DNA from: JAKACA01 sp050010115
Lineage (GTDB): Bacteria > Actinomycetota > Acidimicrobiia > Acidimicrobiales > Bog-793
Assembly: GCA_050010115.1 (NCBI GenBank)
Contig: JBEKLQ010000005.1
Location: 15,615-79,614 of the forward strand
Direction of reading: 5' to 3'
DNA length: 64,000 bases
This document shows, one piece after another, positions 1 through 8,396 of the stretch (position 1 is the stretch's first letter; every line of letters begins with the position of its first letter). The position numbers and the translations under genes were made by a program. Under the pieces are notes generated by a model. That model saw only the letters and a program-made list of their open reading frames with translations, was not told where the DNA came from and did not search any database.

Positions 1-661
1 AGGCGCGATACCAGCTGGAGTGAGCAAGGCCGACCATGTAGGCGAGGATCCACACGATCCACATGCTGACAGCCGCGAGTGCCATGCGCATGGGACGGCT
101 GGCCCGCGGCGAGAGCGGCCCCGACGGCACGAGTTCGAGCCATACGCCGACGCCGGCGGGGATCAAGGTGACCGCCTCGATCAGGACAAGCCATTGGTTG
201 CCGGCAAGGCGGTTCACCGCCGCGGGCGTACGCCAGGCGATCTCGAGAACGATGGCGACACCCGCGACGAGCCCGACCCGCACGAGCTCGCTCGGCCCAC
301 GTCCGGGTGGCCGTGCAGACCGGGGGCTCCGAGCGTAGCCCAGGAGGCTCTGCTGGTCACTCCACTGGCGTCGCCGCTCTGCGAGCCGGTCAGCGAACCC
401 ACGGAGGCCGATGATCTGCCACGGTGCGGCGAGAACGACGAGCGCCGGCACGACGATCGCGATGAGTGAGAACTGCAATGCTTCGACCCAGGCGTAGCGT
501 TGCGCGCCGTCGGCGAGCGGCGGGACCAGCGCCGCGACGAGCACAACCAGAGCGAGGGCGGCCAGAGCCTGGCGACGGCCGCGGGGACGCGCCGCAATTG
601 CCGGGCCCGGTTGGGCCGGCCGGGTTCCATCAGTTGCCACAGGGCTCGGCGTGGTCAGCAC
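1..661 (-). CDS. CtaG-like cytochrome oxidase assembly membrane protein (partial)
   Basis: Last gene of the leftward cox operon; its C-terminus is cut off by the window edge, leaving about 220 codons. I read a GTG start at 661 in the frame that stays open to base 1. The protein has a basic, Pro-rich N-terminus, a first membrane segment near residues 32-48, then a segment ending in a P-x(6)-A-P-W pattern resembling the Q-x(n)-APPLLLLGAP helix of caa3-type CtaG proteins, and further hydrophobic helices. CtaG proteins help insert copper into oxidase subunits. The family match is by pattern and position after ctaE only; it could be another polytopic protein. Confidence 0.55.
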   Translation of the reverse strand, partial: MLTTPSPVATDGTRPAQPGPAIAARPRGRRQALAALALVVLVAALVPPLADGAQRYAWVEALQFSLIAIVVPALVVLAAPWQIIGLRGFADRLAERRRQWSDQQSLLGYARSPRSARPPGRGPSELVRVGLVAGVAIVLEIAWRTPAAVNRLAGNQWLVLIEAVTLIPAGVGVWLELVPSGPLSPRASRPMRMALAAVSMWIVWILAYMVGLAHSSWYRA

Positions 662-695
662 GCCCTTGGTCGGAGCGAGCCGGCGAGCGACCGGC

Positions 696-806
696 TCATC
701 GTGCGGGCCGGCGGAAGAAGAACGCCACTACCAGCGCCGCGATGAACGTGCCCAGCGGAATCAGCAGCGTCAACGCCTGCGTCCCGAAGTCGGAACTGCC
801 TGTCAC
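696..806 (-). CDS. 36-residue single-pass membrane peptide in cox operon
   Basis: Short GTG-started reading frame 12 nt after the ctaE stop, preceded by a GGGAGG ribosome site. The peptide is a short polar head, one hydrophobic segment (about residues 11-31) and a basic FFFRRPAR tail, an N-out/C-in topology. Small single-helix subunits are common in respiratory complexes, so it may be an accessory oxidase subunit. No family is recognised. Its position between ctaE and the CtaG-like gene, and the good ribosome site, argue that it is real. Confidence 0.6.
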   Translation of the reverse strand: MTGSSDFGTQALTLLIPLGTFIAALVVAFFFRRPAR

Positions 807-818
807 GACCCGCCTCCC

Positions 819-1511
819 TCAGATGACGTAGAACAACACCCAGAAGAACACTGCCACGGCAGCGACAAACACCCAGAACACCTGGGACGCCTCGACATTT
901 GCCCGGAACAGCCGGGCGACCGGGAGTTTCGAGGCTGTCAGACCACCGTCTTCGGCGAAATCGGCACGGGACCGGAGCACACGAACGACGAGAGTCTCCG
1001 ACCAATACACCGAACCCACCAGCATCGCGATATTCAGACTCGCCCATCCGATGAAGCACGAAGCGTACCCGCTGCTCCCCGGGGAGAAGGGGAGCTGAGT
1101 CAGCTGCCAGATCTGAAGACCGGTCGCAATGAGGCCCAACAGCACCGTCACCCAGCCTGCGACCTGCCAGTCCAGCAGCTCACCACGACGAAAGCGCCGG
1201 AGTCCCAGGATGACCAATCCGGCGGCGGCAAGAGTGAATGCCATGATCGCCGCTCCGGCACCTGTCGGTGCAGTCACCCGGTGCGGTCGCCACAGCTCGT
1301 CGTTGTTGCCCGAGCGGAGGTAGAAGTAGGCAAAGGCAAGCGAGGCAAACGCGAACACGGCGATGCCCATGAGGAGGCGGATACCGGTCCAGATCGAGCC
1401 CTCCTGCGCTCGGAGCTCGTACTCCAGCTCCTCCGGCGTGCTGTTCGTGCCGCCCGCCGTCGCCGCCAGCGTCGTGGTCTGCTCGGTCGCGCTTGTGGTC
1501 TGGTCGCTCAT
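819..1511 (-). CDS. ctaE: cytochrome c oxidase subunit III
   Basis: 230-residue heme-copper oxidase subunit III, which associates with subunit I in the membrane and supports its proton uptake. About five transmembrane helices are visible, following a hydrophilic Thr-rich N-terminus of about 40 residues. The helix pattern WTGIRLLMGIAVFAFASLAF and the terminal FWVFVAAVAVFFWVLFYVI-type helix fit the family. The gene lies 16 nt downstream of ctaD and continues the same operon. The five-helix size is typical of actinobacterial subunit III rather than the seven-helix mitochondrial form. Confidence 0.85.
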   Translation of the reverse strand: MSDQTTSATEQTTTLAATAGGTNSTPEELEYELRAQEGSIWTGIRLLMGIAVFAFASLAFAYFYLRSGNNDELWRPHRVTAPTGAGAAIMAFTLAAAGLVILGLRRFRRGELLDWQVAGWVTVLLGLIATGLQIWQLTQLPFSPGSSGYASCFIGWASLNIAMLVGSVYWSETLVVRVLRSRADFAEDGGLTASKLPVARLFRANVEASQVFWVFVAAVAVFFWVLFYVI

Positions 1512-1527
1512 GATCTCTCCGGCCCTC

Positions 1528-3498
1528 TCACGCCATCTGTGGTTGCGGACCGAGATCCTCGGTGCCCGGCAAAGTCTTGGTGACCAGCCCGCCCTCGCGC
1601 CCGGTCACGCCAAGGTCGGCGACCGGTACGGCATCGCTCTCGCCGTAGTGGTATGGGTCGTTCAGCACGATGGGGATCCGATCGAAGTTGTCCGGCGGTA
1701 CTGGCGTCGCCGTCTGCCACTCCAGTCCCAGCGAGTCCCACGGGTTGGCGGGGGCGGGGGCCGGGTTGATGATGATGCTCCAGGCGAAGTTGACGACGAA
1801 GATGAGGAACGAAGCGCCGAGAAGGTACGCGCAGACCGACGAGAAGTCGTTCCAAGGCTGCAGGTTGTGCGCGTACTCGAACACGCGGCGGGGCTGGCCG
1901 AGCAACCCGACGATGAACAGCGGGAAGAACGTCAGGTTGAAGAACACGAACATCGTCCAGAAGTGGATGCGCCCCAACCGGTCGTCCATCTTGTGACCGG
2001 TGAGCTTCGGAACCCAGAAGTAGATACCGGCGAACAACGCGAAGATCAGTCCACCCATGATCGTGTAGTGGAAGTGGGCCATGACGAAGAAGCTGCCGTG
2101 CACCGTGACGTCCACGGGTACGTCGGAGAGGAAGACGCCGGTGACACCGCCGATCAGGAAGTTGAAGATCATCCCGATACAGAACAGCATCGGCACTTCG
2201 AACCGGATCTTCGCCTTGTAGAGCGAGCCCATCACGACGAGGAAGATGAACCCGGTCGGGATCGAGATCAGCTCGGTCGTCAGCATGAACAGCGGCCGCA
2301 TGTCGGGGTTGATGCCGCTTTGGAACAGGTGGTGCTGCCAGACGAAGAACGACAGCAGGGCCACACCGATCATCCCCGCAGCGGCCACGCGGTACGCGAA
2401 CAAGGGCTTGCGGGTGAACACCGGGATGATCTCGCCGACGATGCCGAAGCCCGGCAGCGCCATGATGTACACCTCCGGATGGCCGAAGAACCAGAACAGG
2501 TTCTCCCAGAGGAACGAGCTCCCGCCGTGCTCGGTTACGTAGAACGCCGTCTGGGCGGTGCGGTCGAGAATGCCGAACAGGCCGGCGACGACGAGGGTCG
2601 GCGTTGCGAGAGTGAGCAATGCAGAGGTTCCGAGGATCGACCAGACGAAGATCGGAATGCGGCTCCAGCTCATTCCCGGCGCCCGGTAGTGGATGATCGT
2701 CACCATCAGGTTGAACCCGGCCAGGATCATGCCGAGGCCGATCACGGCGAAGCCGCATAAGTACGAATCCATGCCTCCAGCCGACTGCGTCTGGAGGGGG
2801 GCGTAACCGGTCCAGCCGGTCTGGAAACCGCCGAGTGGCAAGGCAGTGAGGATGACGAAGTAACCCACCGTGAACAACCACAGCGACGTCGCCTCCACCC
2901 GCGGGAAAGCGGTGCGCCGGCTGCCGATCATCAGCGGTACGAAGTAGTTCCCGAGTGGTCCGACGACCACCGACGACGCCATCATCATCATGATCGTGCC
3001 GTGCTCACCCACGATGGCGATGTAGACACCAGGTCCGAAGACGTGGTTGATGGGGGTGAGCAGCTCGGTGCGGATCGCCATCGCCAGGAGGCCACCGGTG
3101 AAGAAGAAGGTGAAGACGGCGACCAGGTACTGCATCCCCACGACCTTGTGATCCGTCGTGAAACGCAGATAACGGACCCAATGGGTCGTATTCGACTCGA
3201 CGGGCGGCTCGCGTCCGATCAGCTTCGCCAGCGGGTAGTTGAGCGCTCCGATACCGAGGAGCCAGCCGAAGACCGCGAAGGAGAGCCCGAGGACGATGGC
3301 GATGTCGTTCTGCCCGTTGTACTGGATCGTGGTGTGGGAGGACCCGATGAGGTTGCCCGCCCAGTGGCCGAGGAGGTAACCCAGCACCATTCCCACCAGA
3401 GCCGTCAGGACGTTCTGCCCGAGCCACCAGGGGCGGGGTGATCCAGCGGTTGGTTGGGCTTCTTCCGGCGGTGTCGGTCTGGTCGCTATTGCGGTCAC
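1528..3498 (-). CDS. ctaD: cytochrome c oxidase subunit I
   Basis: 656-residue catalytic subunit of an A-type heme-copper oxidase that reduces O2 and pumps protons. Visible ligands: H166 (EHGTIMMMM, low-spin heme), H340 and Y344 in GHPEVY (CuB and the His-Tyr cross-link), H389/H390 in WQHHLF (CuB), and H475/H477 in AHFHYTIMGG (the two heme irons). The N-terminus carries an extra ~100 residues with two hydrophobic segments before the conserved core, longer than the classical subunit. The start lies 2 nt from the ctaC stop, so the two are tightly coupled. Confidence 0.95.
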   Translation of the reverse strand: MTAIATRPTPPEEAQPTAGSPRPWWLGQNVLTALVGMVLGYLLGHWAGNLIGSSHTTIQYNGQNDIAIVLGLSFAVFGWLLGIGALNYPLAKLIGREPPVESNTTHWVRYLRFTTDHKVVGMQYLVAVFTFFFTGGLLAMAIRTELLTPINHVFGPGVYIAIVGEHGTIMMMMASSVVVGPLGNYFVPLMIGSRRTAFPRVEATSLWLFTVGYFVILTALPLGGFQTGWTGYAPLQTQSAGGMDSYLCGFAVIGLGMILAGFNLMVTIIHYRAPGMSWSRIPIFVWSILGTSALLTLATPTLVVAGLFGILDRTAQTAFYVTEHGGSSFLWENLFWFFGHPEVYIMALPGFGIVGEIIPVFTRKPLFAYRVAAAGMIGVALLSFFVWQHHLFQSGINPDMRPLFMLTTELISIPTGFIFLVVMGSLYKAKIRFEVPMLFCIGMIFNFLIGGVTGVFLSDVPVDVTVHGSFFVMAHFHYTIMGGLIFALFAGIYFWVPKLTGHKMDDRLGRIHFWTMFVFFNLTFFPLFIVGLLGQPRRVFEYAHNLQPWNDFSSVCAYLLGASFLIFVVNFAWSIIINPAPAPANPWDSLGLEWQTATPVPPDNFDRIPIVLNDPYHYGESDAVPVADLGVTGREGGLVTKTLPGTEDLGPQPQMA

Positions 3499-3499
3499 G

Positions 3500-4429
3500 T
3501 CAGATCTTCACCTTCTGCGCTCCGTAGACCTCCACATTGCTGTAGGGGTCGACTGTGTCGGGGTAGTAACCACCGTCTGAACCGTTGGCATCCGGCGTGT
3601 AGCTCCAGGCGAACGGGGGGAGGAACTTCGTGTTCCTCGCCAGCTGCGCCTTGGTCGTGTCCGCCCAGGTCTCGAAGGCCGACTTGGGGAGCACTACGCC
3701 GTCGTTGTACATCGCACCGTGCCACAGACCACAGAGCTCGTCACATCGCACGGTGAACGACCCGAGCTGCTGAGTCGTCGTGAAGGCGACGTTGTCCTGT
3801 CCAGGGTTGGCGTCAGCCTTCACTCCAAGCTGGTAGGCCCAGAAGTCGTGGATGACGTCCAGGGAAGTGACATGGAACGCCACGTTCGTGTCAGCGGGCA
3901 GCACGAGCTGAGTCGTCTCCATGCCGCCGAACGAGGGGTAACGGTAGGTGAACTTCCATTGCTGGGCGATGACTTGCACGACCAGGGTGTTGTGCGAGGT
4001 GGGCGTCCAGATCGGAGTCGGCCCCTCGCCACCGCCGGCGCCGGCGGGCACGATCAGCTGCACCGTGCCGAATACGAACAGCCCGAGCACGATGACGGTC
4101 GTGCCGCCGATCCAGGCGATCTGGGTGGGGAGATGCCCGCGTGAGTTGGGACCGACGACGGGGTCGGGTCCGCCGCGGCTGGCGCGCCACGTCGACAGCG
4201 CGTAGCCGAGGTAGACCCACACCGCGATCATGACCGGAAGGGCGACGACAATCAGAACGTTGAAGTCGAATTGGGCGCCCCCGGCCGTGCTGGTCATCTT
4301 GCCCGGAGGTACGTGCGGGCCGACGAGGAAGTAGTAGAGCAGGTCGACGATCAAGGCCAGGACGACCCAGATGACGAACATCCGCCGGAAGTGGTGCTCC
4401 TCGGCCGGGGGTTTCGGTGAGTCGGCCAT
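3500..4429 (-). CDS. ctaC: cytochrome c oxidase subunit II
   Basis: 309-residue subunit II that receives electrons at its CuA centre. Three hydrophobic segments are visible (about residues 17-36, 57-77 and 106-128), followed by an external cupredoxin domain. The complete CuA ligand set is present: H194, C229, E231, C233, H237 and M240 (CDELCGLWHGAM). An aromatic QQWKFTYRYP patch near 156-165 matches the cytochrome c electron entry site. There is no fused cytochrome c domain, so this is an aa3 type rather than caa3 type. The start is directly after the cupredoxin-like gene. Confidence 0.95.
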   Translation of the reverse strand: MADSPKPPAEEHHFRRMFVIWVVLALIVDLLYYFLVGPHVPPGKMTSTAGGAQFDFNVLIVVALPVMIAVWVYLGYALSTWRASRGGPDPVVGPNSRGHLPTQIAWIGGTTVIVLGLFVFGTVQLIVPAGAGGGEGPTPIWTPTSHNTLVVQVIAQQWKFTYRYPSFGGMETTQLVLPADTNVAFHVTSLDVIHDFWAYQLGVKADANPGQDNVAFTTTQQLGSFTVRCDELCGLWHGAMYNDGVVLPKSAFETWADTTKAQLARNTKFLPPFAWSYTPDANGSDGGYYPDTVDPYSNVEVYGAQKVKI

Positions 4430-5104
4430 CTATGCCACGACCTTCAAGAAACCATCCATGTAGGCGACCGACTGCATCGGGCCTCCGTTGCCATAGAGAT
4501 AACCGAGGCCGCAGGGCACGAAGCACTGCCAGGGGTACTGACCCGGACCGGGGGTGACGAACGAGAACGTGATCACGTTGTGGGGCGAGCTCGTGGTGCA
4601 CGGGGCGACCGAGCAGAGGTTCAGGTTGCCGTTGACGCCGTAGAGCGGGACGTTGATCCCAAGGGTCGGGATCGAGAACGTGTGGGCGACCCCGTAGCCG
4701 GCATTCGAGTTGATGACGTGCTTCGGGTGCCCGTTGATCACCTCGACGTTGCCGATCGTCCCGGTGATCTGGCCGACCTGCTGGTTACGAAGTGGGCTTC
4801 CCGAGTCGTACTCGTCGATCGTCACGTTGATCCGTGTGTGGGCGGGCAGGTCCCACAACGTCGTGTGCACCCACTGGCCGTCGGGGGCCTGGGCGAGATA
4901 CGAGACCCAGGTGGGATGGTCTCCGAAGCCGATCGACCCCACGGTCTGCAGCGTCAGGTTCACAGGCTGCCCAGCCGGATGACCTGTGGCGTAGTCGACC
5001 GTCGGCGGGCTGCTGCGCAGGAACGCCATCGTCGTGAAGATCGCGAGACCGATCGCGACGGCTGCGATCGTCACGACGATGCTAAGACGCGCGGACTTGC
5101 TCAT
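4430..5104 (-). CDS. membrane-anchored cupredoxin-like protein, first gene of cox operon
   Basis: 224-residue protein with one N-terminal membrane anchor (about residues 8-29) and an external beta-rich domain. The C-terminal half echoes subunit II: H141 in AHTFSIP, then C194-x3-C198 and M210. However the CuA histidine expected four residues after the second cysteine is Tyr202, and two further cysteines (C164, C169) are present. It may bind copper in a different geometry, act as a copper donor or carry electrons. A GAAGGGGGGA ribosome site precedes the ATG. Exact family unknown; the cupredoxin assignment is from motif spacing and operon context. Confidence 0.65.
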   Translation of the reverse strand: MSKSARLSIVVTIAAVAIGLAIFTTMAFLRSSPPTVDYATGHPAGQPVNLTLQTVGSIGFGDHPTWVSYLAQAPDGQWVHTTLWDLPAHTRINVTIDEYDSGSPLRNQQVGQITGTIGNVEVINGHPKHVINSNAGYGVAHTFSIPTLGINVPLYGVNGNLNLCSVAPCTTSSPHNVITFSFVTPGPGQYPWQCFVPCGLGYLYGNGGPMQSVAYMDGFLKVVA

Positions 5105-5306
5105 GTATCCCCCCTTCCGCTAACGACGGCCGACGACAGCTCCCGACCCTGTCCAACCCTCAAACGAGTTCATCCAACCGCCGTTCGGCAATCTAAAGGG
5201 CCTCTGAGGCCACGTCAAGGACACTTGCGACGCGCCCTGTCAGCCAGGTGTTTTGTGGCGACCGACGCGCTCTGACGAGGTACGCGGGGATGAGACACCC
5301 CCGGAG

Positions 5307-5312
5307 TACCCT
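5307..5312 (+). promoter_or_regulatory. putative -10 box of a leaderless xseA transcript
   Basis: TACCCT fits the actinobacterial TAnnnT -10 consensus and lies 6 nt before the ATG at 5319. This spacing would put the transcription start on or next to the start codon. No ribosome site is visible before this ATG. The 214-bp gap 5105-5318 separates two divergent operons; I see no other convincing element in it. Confidence 0.4.
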
Positions 5313-5318
5313 CGTGCC

Positions 5319-6803
5319 ATGGGCTCGTCCCGGGCATCCGAAGCGCTGCAGTTCGACTTCTCGCGCCCACCTGGCAGCGACGAGACCGATGCCGCCGACC
5401 CCGGCACCAAGGCCGAGGCAGCCCCGCAGGTCGCCTCATCCGGCCCATCCGCCAGGCTCGTCGAGAGCGCACCGGGCGCGAGCGCGGACGAGGCGCTCAC
5501 GGTCGCCGAGTTCTACGACCGCGTGAAATACGCCGTCAGAACCGAGTTCCCCTCCGACGTGTGGGTCACCGGGGAGATCCGGAAGGTCACGGTCTCCAAG
5601 GGCAATCGCTACCTCGAGCTGGCTGATCACGACGGGCCGACAAGCCGTGCGGGCGCGGCGATGCTGGAGGTGGCGTGCTGGTCGCGCGACTGGCCGCTCA
5701 TCGGGGCCGAGCTGCAGGCGGTGAGCCTCGAGCTGACTGCCGGCCTCGTCGTCAGGATCCGTGGGCGGGTGTCGGTCTGGGAGGGCGGCGCCAAGCTGCG
5801 CTTCTCGATGACGGCCCTCGACGTGGCGGCGCTGCTCGGTGGTATCGCGGCAGCGCGGCGCAGGTTGCTGGTCGCACTCGAGCAGGAGGGTCTGCTCGAC
5901 GCCAACCGCCGCCTTCCGGTACCGATGGTCCCGATGAGGATCGGTATCGTGACGAGCGCCGGATCGGAGGCATACCGGGACTTCACCGGCCAGCTCCACC
6001 GTTCTGGCTTGGCATTCGACGTCCGCCTCGAAGCATCGCTCGTGCAGGGCTTGGAGGCTCCAGGGCAGATCGCAGCCGCCATCGGGCGCCTGCACGGTTT
6101 TTGGCCCGACGTGATCGTGGTCGTCCGCGGTGGCGGTGGCAAAGGTGACCTTGCGGCCTTCGACAGCGAGCACGTCGCCCGCGCCATCGCCACCTCGCGT
6201 TACCCGGTCTGGACTGGCATCGGGCATACCGGAGACGAGTCGGTGGCCGACATCGTGGCCCAGCGCGCCCTCATCACGCCGACGGCTTGTGGCGAGGCCG
6301 TGGTGCTGGCGGTCGCCACGTATCTCAACCAGATCGACGCCCGCGCGGACGCCATCGCCGAGCGGTGCCGGACCGCGTTCGACAAGCTGGCCAGTCGCGT
6401 GGACGAGAGCCGGGGCCGGCTTGCCAGAGCCGCCCGCCACGAGCTCGACCAGGCTGGCTCCGCGCTCGAATTGGCGCGCAACCGGACCGTGCACAGCGTG
6501 CTTGTCGGGACCGAACGCAACCGTGCGACGCTGCATCGCCAGTCGCAGGATCTGTCCCGGGTCGCGCGCCACGCCGTGTCGGACGCGAGCGAGCGGCTCA
6601 TCCACCGGCGGGCCGTCCTCGACGCCTTCGACCCGCGGCGCCAGCTGGCCAGAGGCTGGTCCATCACGAAGGGACGTGACGGACGGGTCGTGCGATCCGT
6701 ACGCGATCTCGCCGAAGGCCAACCAATCGTGACAGTCCTCGCGGACGGCAGTGTGAGATCGACCGTGGAGGAAGTGTCGAGAGCACTCGAGGAGACGACA
6801 TGA
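5319..6803 (+). CDS. xseA: exodeoxyribonuclease VII large subunit
   Basis: 494-residue large subunit of exonuclease VII, which degrades single-stranded DNA. Order: a variable ~65-residue head, an OB-fold domain (about 65-165, including DVWVTGEIRKV), then the catalytic domain with GIVTSAGSEAYRDF, the glycine loop VVVRGGGGKGDLAAFDSE and GIGHTGDESVADIVA, followed by a long coiled-coil arm. The frame is open 22 codons further upstream, but I prefer the ATG at 5319 because a TAnnnT box lies 6 nt before it. It overlaps xseB by 4 nt (ATGA), as usual for this pair. Confidence 0.93.
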   Translation: MGSSRASEALQFDFSRPPGSDETDAADPGTKAEAAPQVASSGPSARLVESAPGASADEALTVAEFYDRVKYAVRTEFPSDVWVTGEIRKVTVSKGNRYLELADHDGPTSRAGAAMLEVACWSRDWPLIGAELQAVSLELTAGLVVRIRGRVSVWEGGAKLRFSMTALDVAALLGGIAAARRRLLVALEQEGLLDANRRLPVPMVPMRIGIVTSAGSEAYRDFTGQLHRSGLAFDVRLEASLVQGLEAPGQIAAAIGRLHGFWPDVIVVVRGGGGKGDLAAFDSEHVARAIATSRYPVWTGIGHTGDESVADIVAQRALITPTACGEAVVLAVATYLNQIDARADAIAERCRTAFDKLASRVDESRGRLARAARHELDQAGSALELARNRTVHSVLVGTERNRATLHRQSQDLSRVARHAVSDASERLIHRRAVLDAFDPRRQLARGWSITKGRDGRVVRSVRDLAEGQPIVTVLADGSVRSTVEEVSRALEETT

Positions 6804-7087
6804 CGACGCAACCAGACGACATCGAAGGTCCCACTCCATCGCTCCGGCCGGTAGGCGAGCTCGGCTACAGCGAAGCCGCCGCTGAGCTTGACGGCATCAT
6901 CGCCGAGCTGGACCGGGGTGTGGTCGACGTCGACGTGCTCGAGGTGCGCTTGCGCCGGGCCGTCGAGATCGTGGAGGAGCTCGACGGCCGGATACGGGGG
7001 GCACGCGAGCGGGTGAGCGCCATCCTTCCGCGCCTCGAGATGGCAGGTCGCGGCGAGAGCGACGGGCACGGCCCAGCTACGGTGTGA
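6800..7087 (+). CDS. xseB: exodeoxyribonuclease VII small subunit
   Basis: 95-residue helical partner of XseA. The core YSEAAAELDGIIAELDRG, followed by LEVRLRRAVEIVEELDGRI, matches the family's paired-helix pattern. The N-terminal 25 residues are variable. Translation is coupled to xseA through an ATGA overlap, and size and order agree with the standard operon. Confidence 0.9.
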   Translation: MTTQPDDIEGPTPSLRPVGELGYSEAAAELDGIIAELDRGVVDVDVLEVRLRRAVEIVEELDGRIRGARERVSAILPRLEMAGRGESDGHGPATV

Positions 7088-7091
7088 CGCT

Positions 7092-7988
7092 ATGGCAGAC
7101 ACGATCGAGCACGTCGGAGTGGTCGGATCCGGCCTGATGGGTTCGGGCATCGCCGAGGTGTGCGCCCGAGCGGGGTTGGACGTGCTCGTGGTGGAAGTCG
7201 ACTCGGCCGCGGCCGAGCGCGGACAGCAGCGTCTCGGCAACTCGCTGCAGACAGGGGCCCGCAGGGGAAAGCTGACTCAAGAAGAGGCAGACGACGCCTT
7301 TGCGAGGGTCCGGTACGACACCGACCTCGGCGAGATGGCCGACCGTGAGCTCGTGATCGAGGCGATCACCGAGGATGCTGCTGCCAAGGTGGCGTGCTTC
7401 AGGACGCTCGACGCCGTCGTCAGCTCTGAGCACGCGATCTTGGCGTCGAACACGTCGTCGATCCCGATCATGAAGCTGGCGACGGTCACGAAGCGTCCCG
7501 AGCAGGTGCTCGGCCTTCACTTCTTCAACCCCGTCCCCGTGCTGCGGCTCGTGGAGCTCGTGACGTCGTTGATGACGAGTGACGAGGTCATCGACCGGGC
7601 GACGGCGCTGGTGACCACCCAGCTCGACAAGACGGTGATCCGATCGCAGGACCGCGCCGGGTTTGTGGTGAACGCGTTGCTGATCCCGTACCTGTTGTCG
7701 TCGGTGAGGATGCTCGAGTCGGGTTTCGCCACCAGAGACGACATCGACGCCGGCATGGTGGAGGGCTGCGCCCATCCGATGGGGCCGCTCGCTCTGTGCG
7801 ATCTGATCGGTCTCGACACGATGCGGGCGGTGGCCGACTCGCTTTACGGGGAGTTCAAGGAGCCCCTGTACGCCCCGCCCCCCCTTCTGCTGCGCATGGT
7901 CGAGGCAGGGTTGATCGGGCGTAAGAGCGGCCGGGGCTTCTACGACTACGGCCGGTCAACGGCGAAGTCACAGCAGGCGCCGGCTTGA
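7092..7988 (+). CDS. 3-hydroxybutyryl-CoA dehydrogenase
   Basis: 298-residue NAD(P)-dependent 3-hydroxyacyl-CoA dehydrogenase, single-function form as in FadB2/Hbd. The N-terminal Rossmann fold carries GVVGSGLMGSGIAEV; the catalytic His lies in GLHFFNPVPVLRLVE, with the paired Glu/Asn region following; the C-terminal helical domain contains DRAGFVVNALLIPYL and GCAHPMGPLALCDLIGLD. It would interconvert acetoacetyl-CoA and 3-hydroxybutyryl-CoA. A TACGGT box lies 8 nt before its ATG and could give a leaderless transcript. Its stop overlaps the TTG start of the cupin gene. Confidence 0.9.
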   Translation: MADTIEHVGVVGSGLMGSGIAEVCARAGLDVLVVEVDSAAAERGQQRLGNSLQTGARRGKLTQEEADDAFARVRYDTDLGEMADRELVIEAITEDAAAKVACFRTLDAVVSSEHAILASNTSSIPIMKLATVTKRPEQVLGLHFFNPVPVLRLVELVTSLMTSDEVIDRATALVTTQLDKTVIRSQDRAGFVVNALLIPYLLSSVRMLESGFATRDDIDAGMVEGCAHPMGPLALCDLIGLDTMRAVADSLYGEFKEPLYAPPPLLLRMVEAGLIGRKSGRGFYDYGRSTAKSQQAPA

Positions 7989-8356
7989 GCGAGCCGGTTA
8001 TCGCTGAGCGCGAGACCGAGGAGCGGCCCTGGGGCAGCTACGTCGTGCTCGACGAAGTTGCCGACCACAAGGTCAAGCGGATCGTCGTGCAACCGAACAG
8101 GCGGCTAAGCCTGCAGGTGCACCGGCGCCGGTCTGAGCACTGGTTCGTCGTGCGGGGCTCGGGTGCCATCACGCTCGGCGATGCTCTCGTGACGGTCGGT
8201 CCGGGCGATTCGGTCGACATCCCCGTCGGTATGGCGCACCGGGTCGAGAACACCGGGGACTCCGAGCTTGTCTTCATCGAGGTCCAGCATGGCGGGTCGT
8301 TCGGCGAGGACGACATCGTGCGCATCGAGGATGACTTCGGGCGGCCTACGAACTGA
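7985..8356 (+). CDS. cupin domain protein, mannose-6-phosphate isomerase type II-like
   Basis: 123-residue single cupin, TTG start overlapping the preceding stop. It contains ERPWGSYVVLDE, VQPNRRLSLQVHRRRSEHWF (metal-binding His/Glu), GDSVDIPVGMAHRVEN and FIEVQHG, the signature of the C-terminal isomerase domain of bifunctional GDP-mannose pyrophosphorylase/phosphomannose isomerase. The nucleotidyltransferase half is absent, so it is a stand-alone phosphomannose isomerase-like cupin, probably acting in GDP-mannose supply. The substrate is inferred from similarity only. Confidence 0.8.
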   Translation: MSEPVIAERETEERPWGSYVVLDEVADHKVKRIVVQPNRRLSLQVHRRRSEHWFVVRGSGAITLGDALVTVGPGDSVDIPVGMAHRVENTGDSELVFIEVQHGGSFGEDDIVRIEDDFGRPTN

Positions 8357-8396
8357 GTGCCCCCGGTCGTCACACCGCCAGTGGCGAAGGACAGTA

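Noticed and set aside
1363..2760. 465-codon plus-strand open frame across ctaD/ctaE
   Set aside because: Antisense to genes with complete catalytic motifs; highly charged composition with no domain, typical of high-GC shadow frames.
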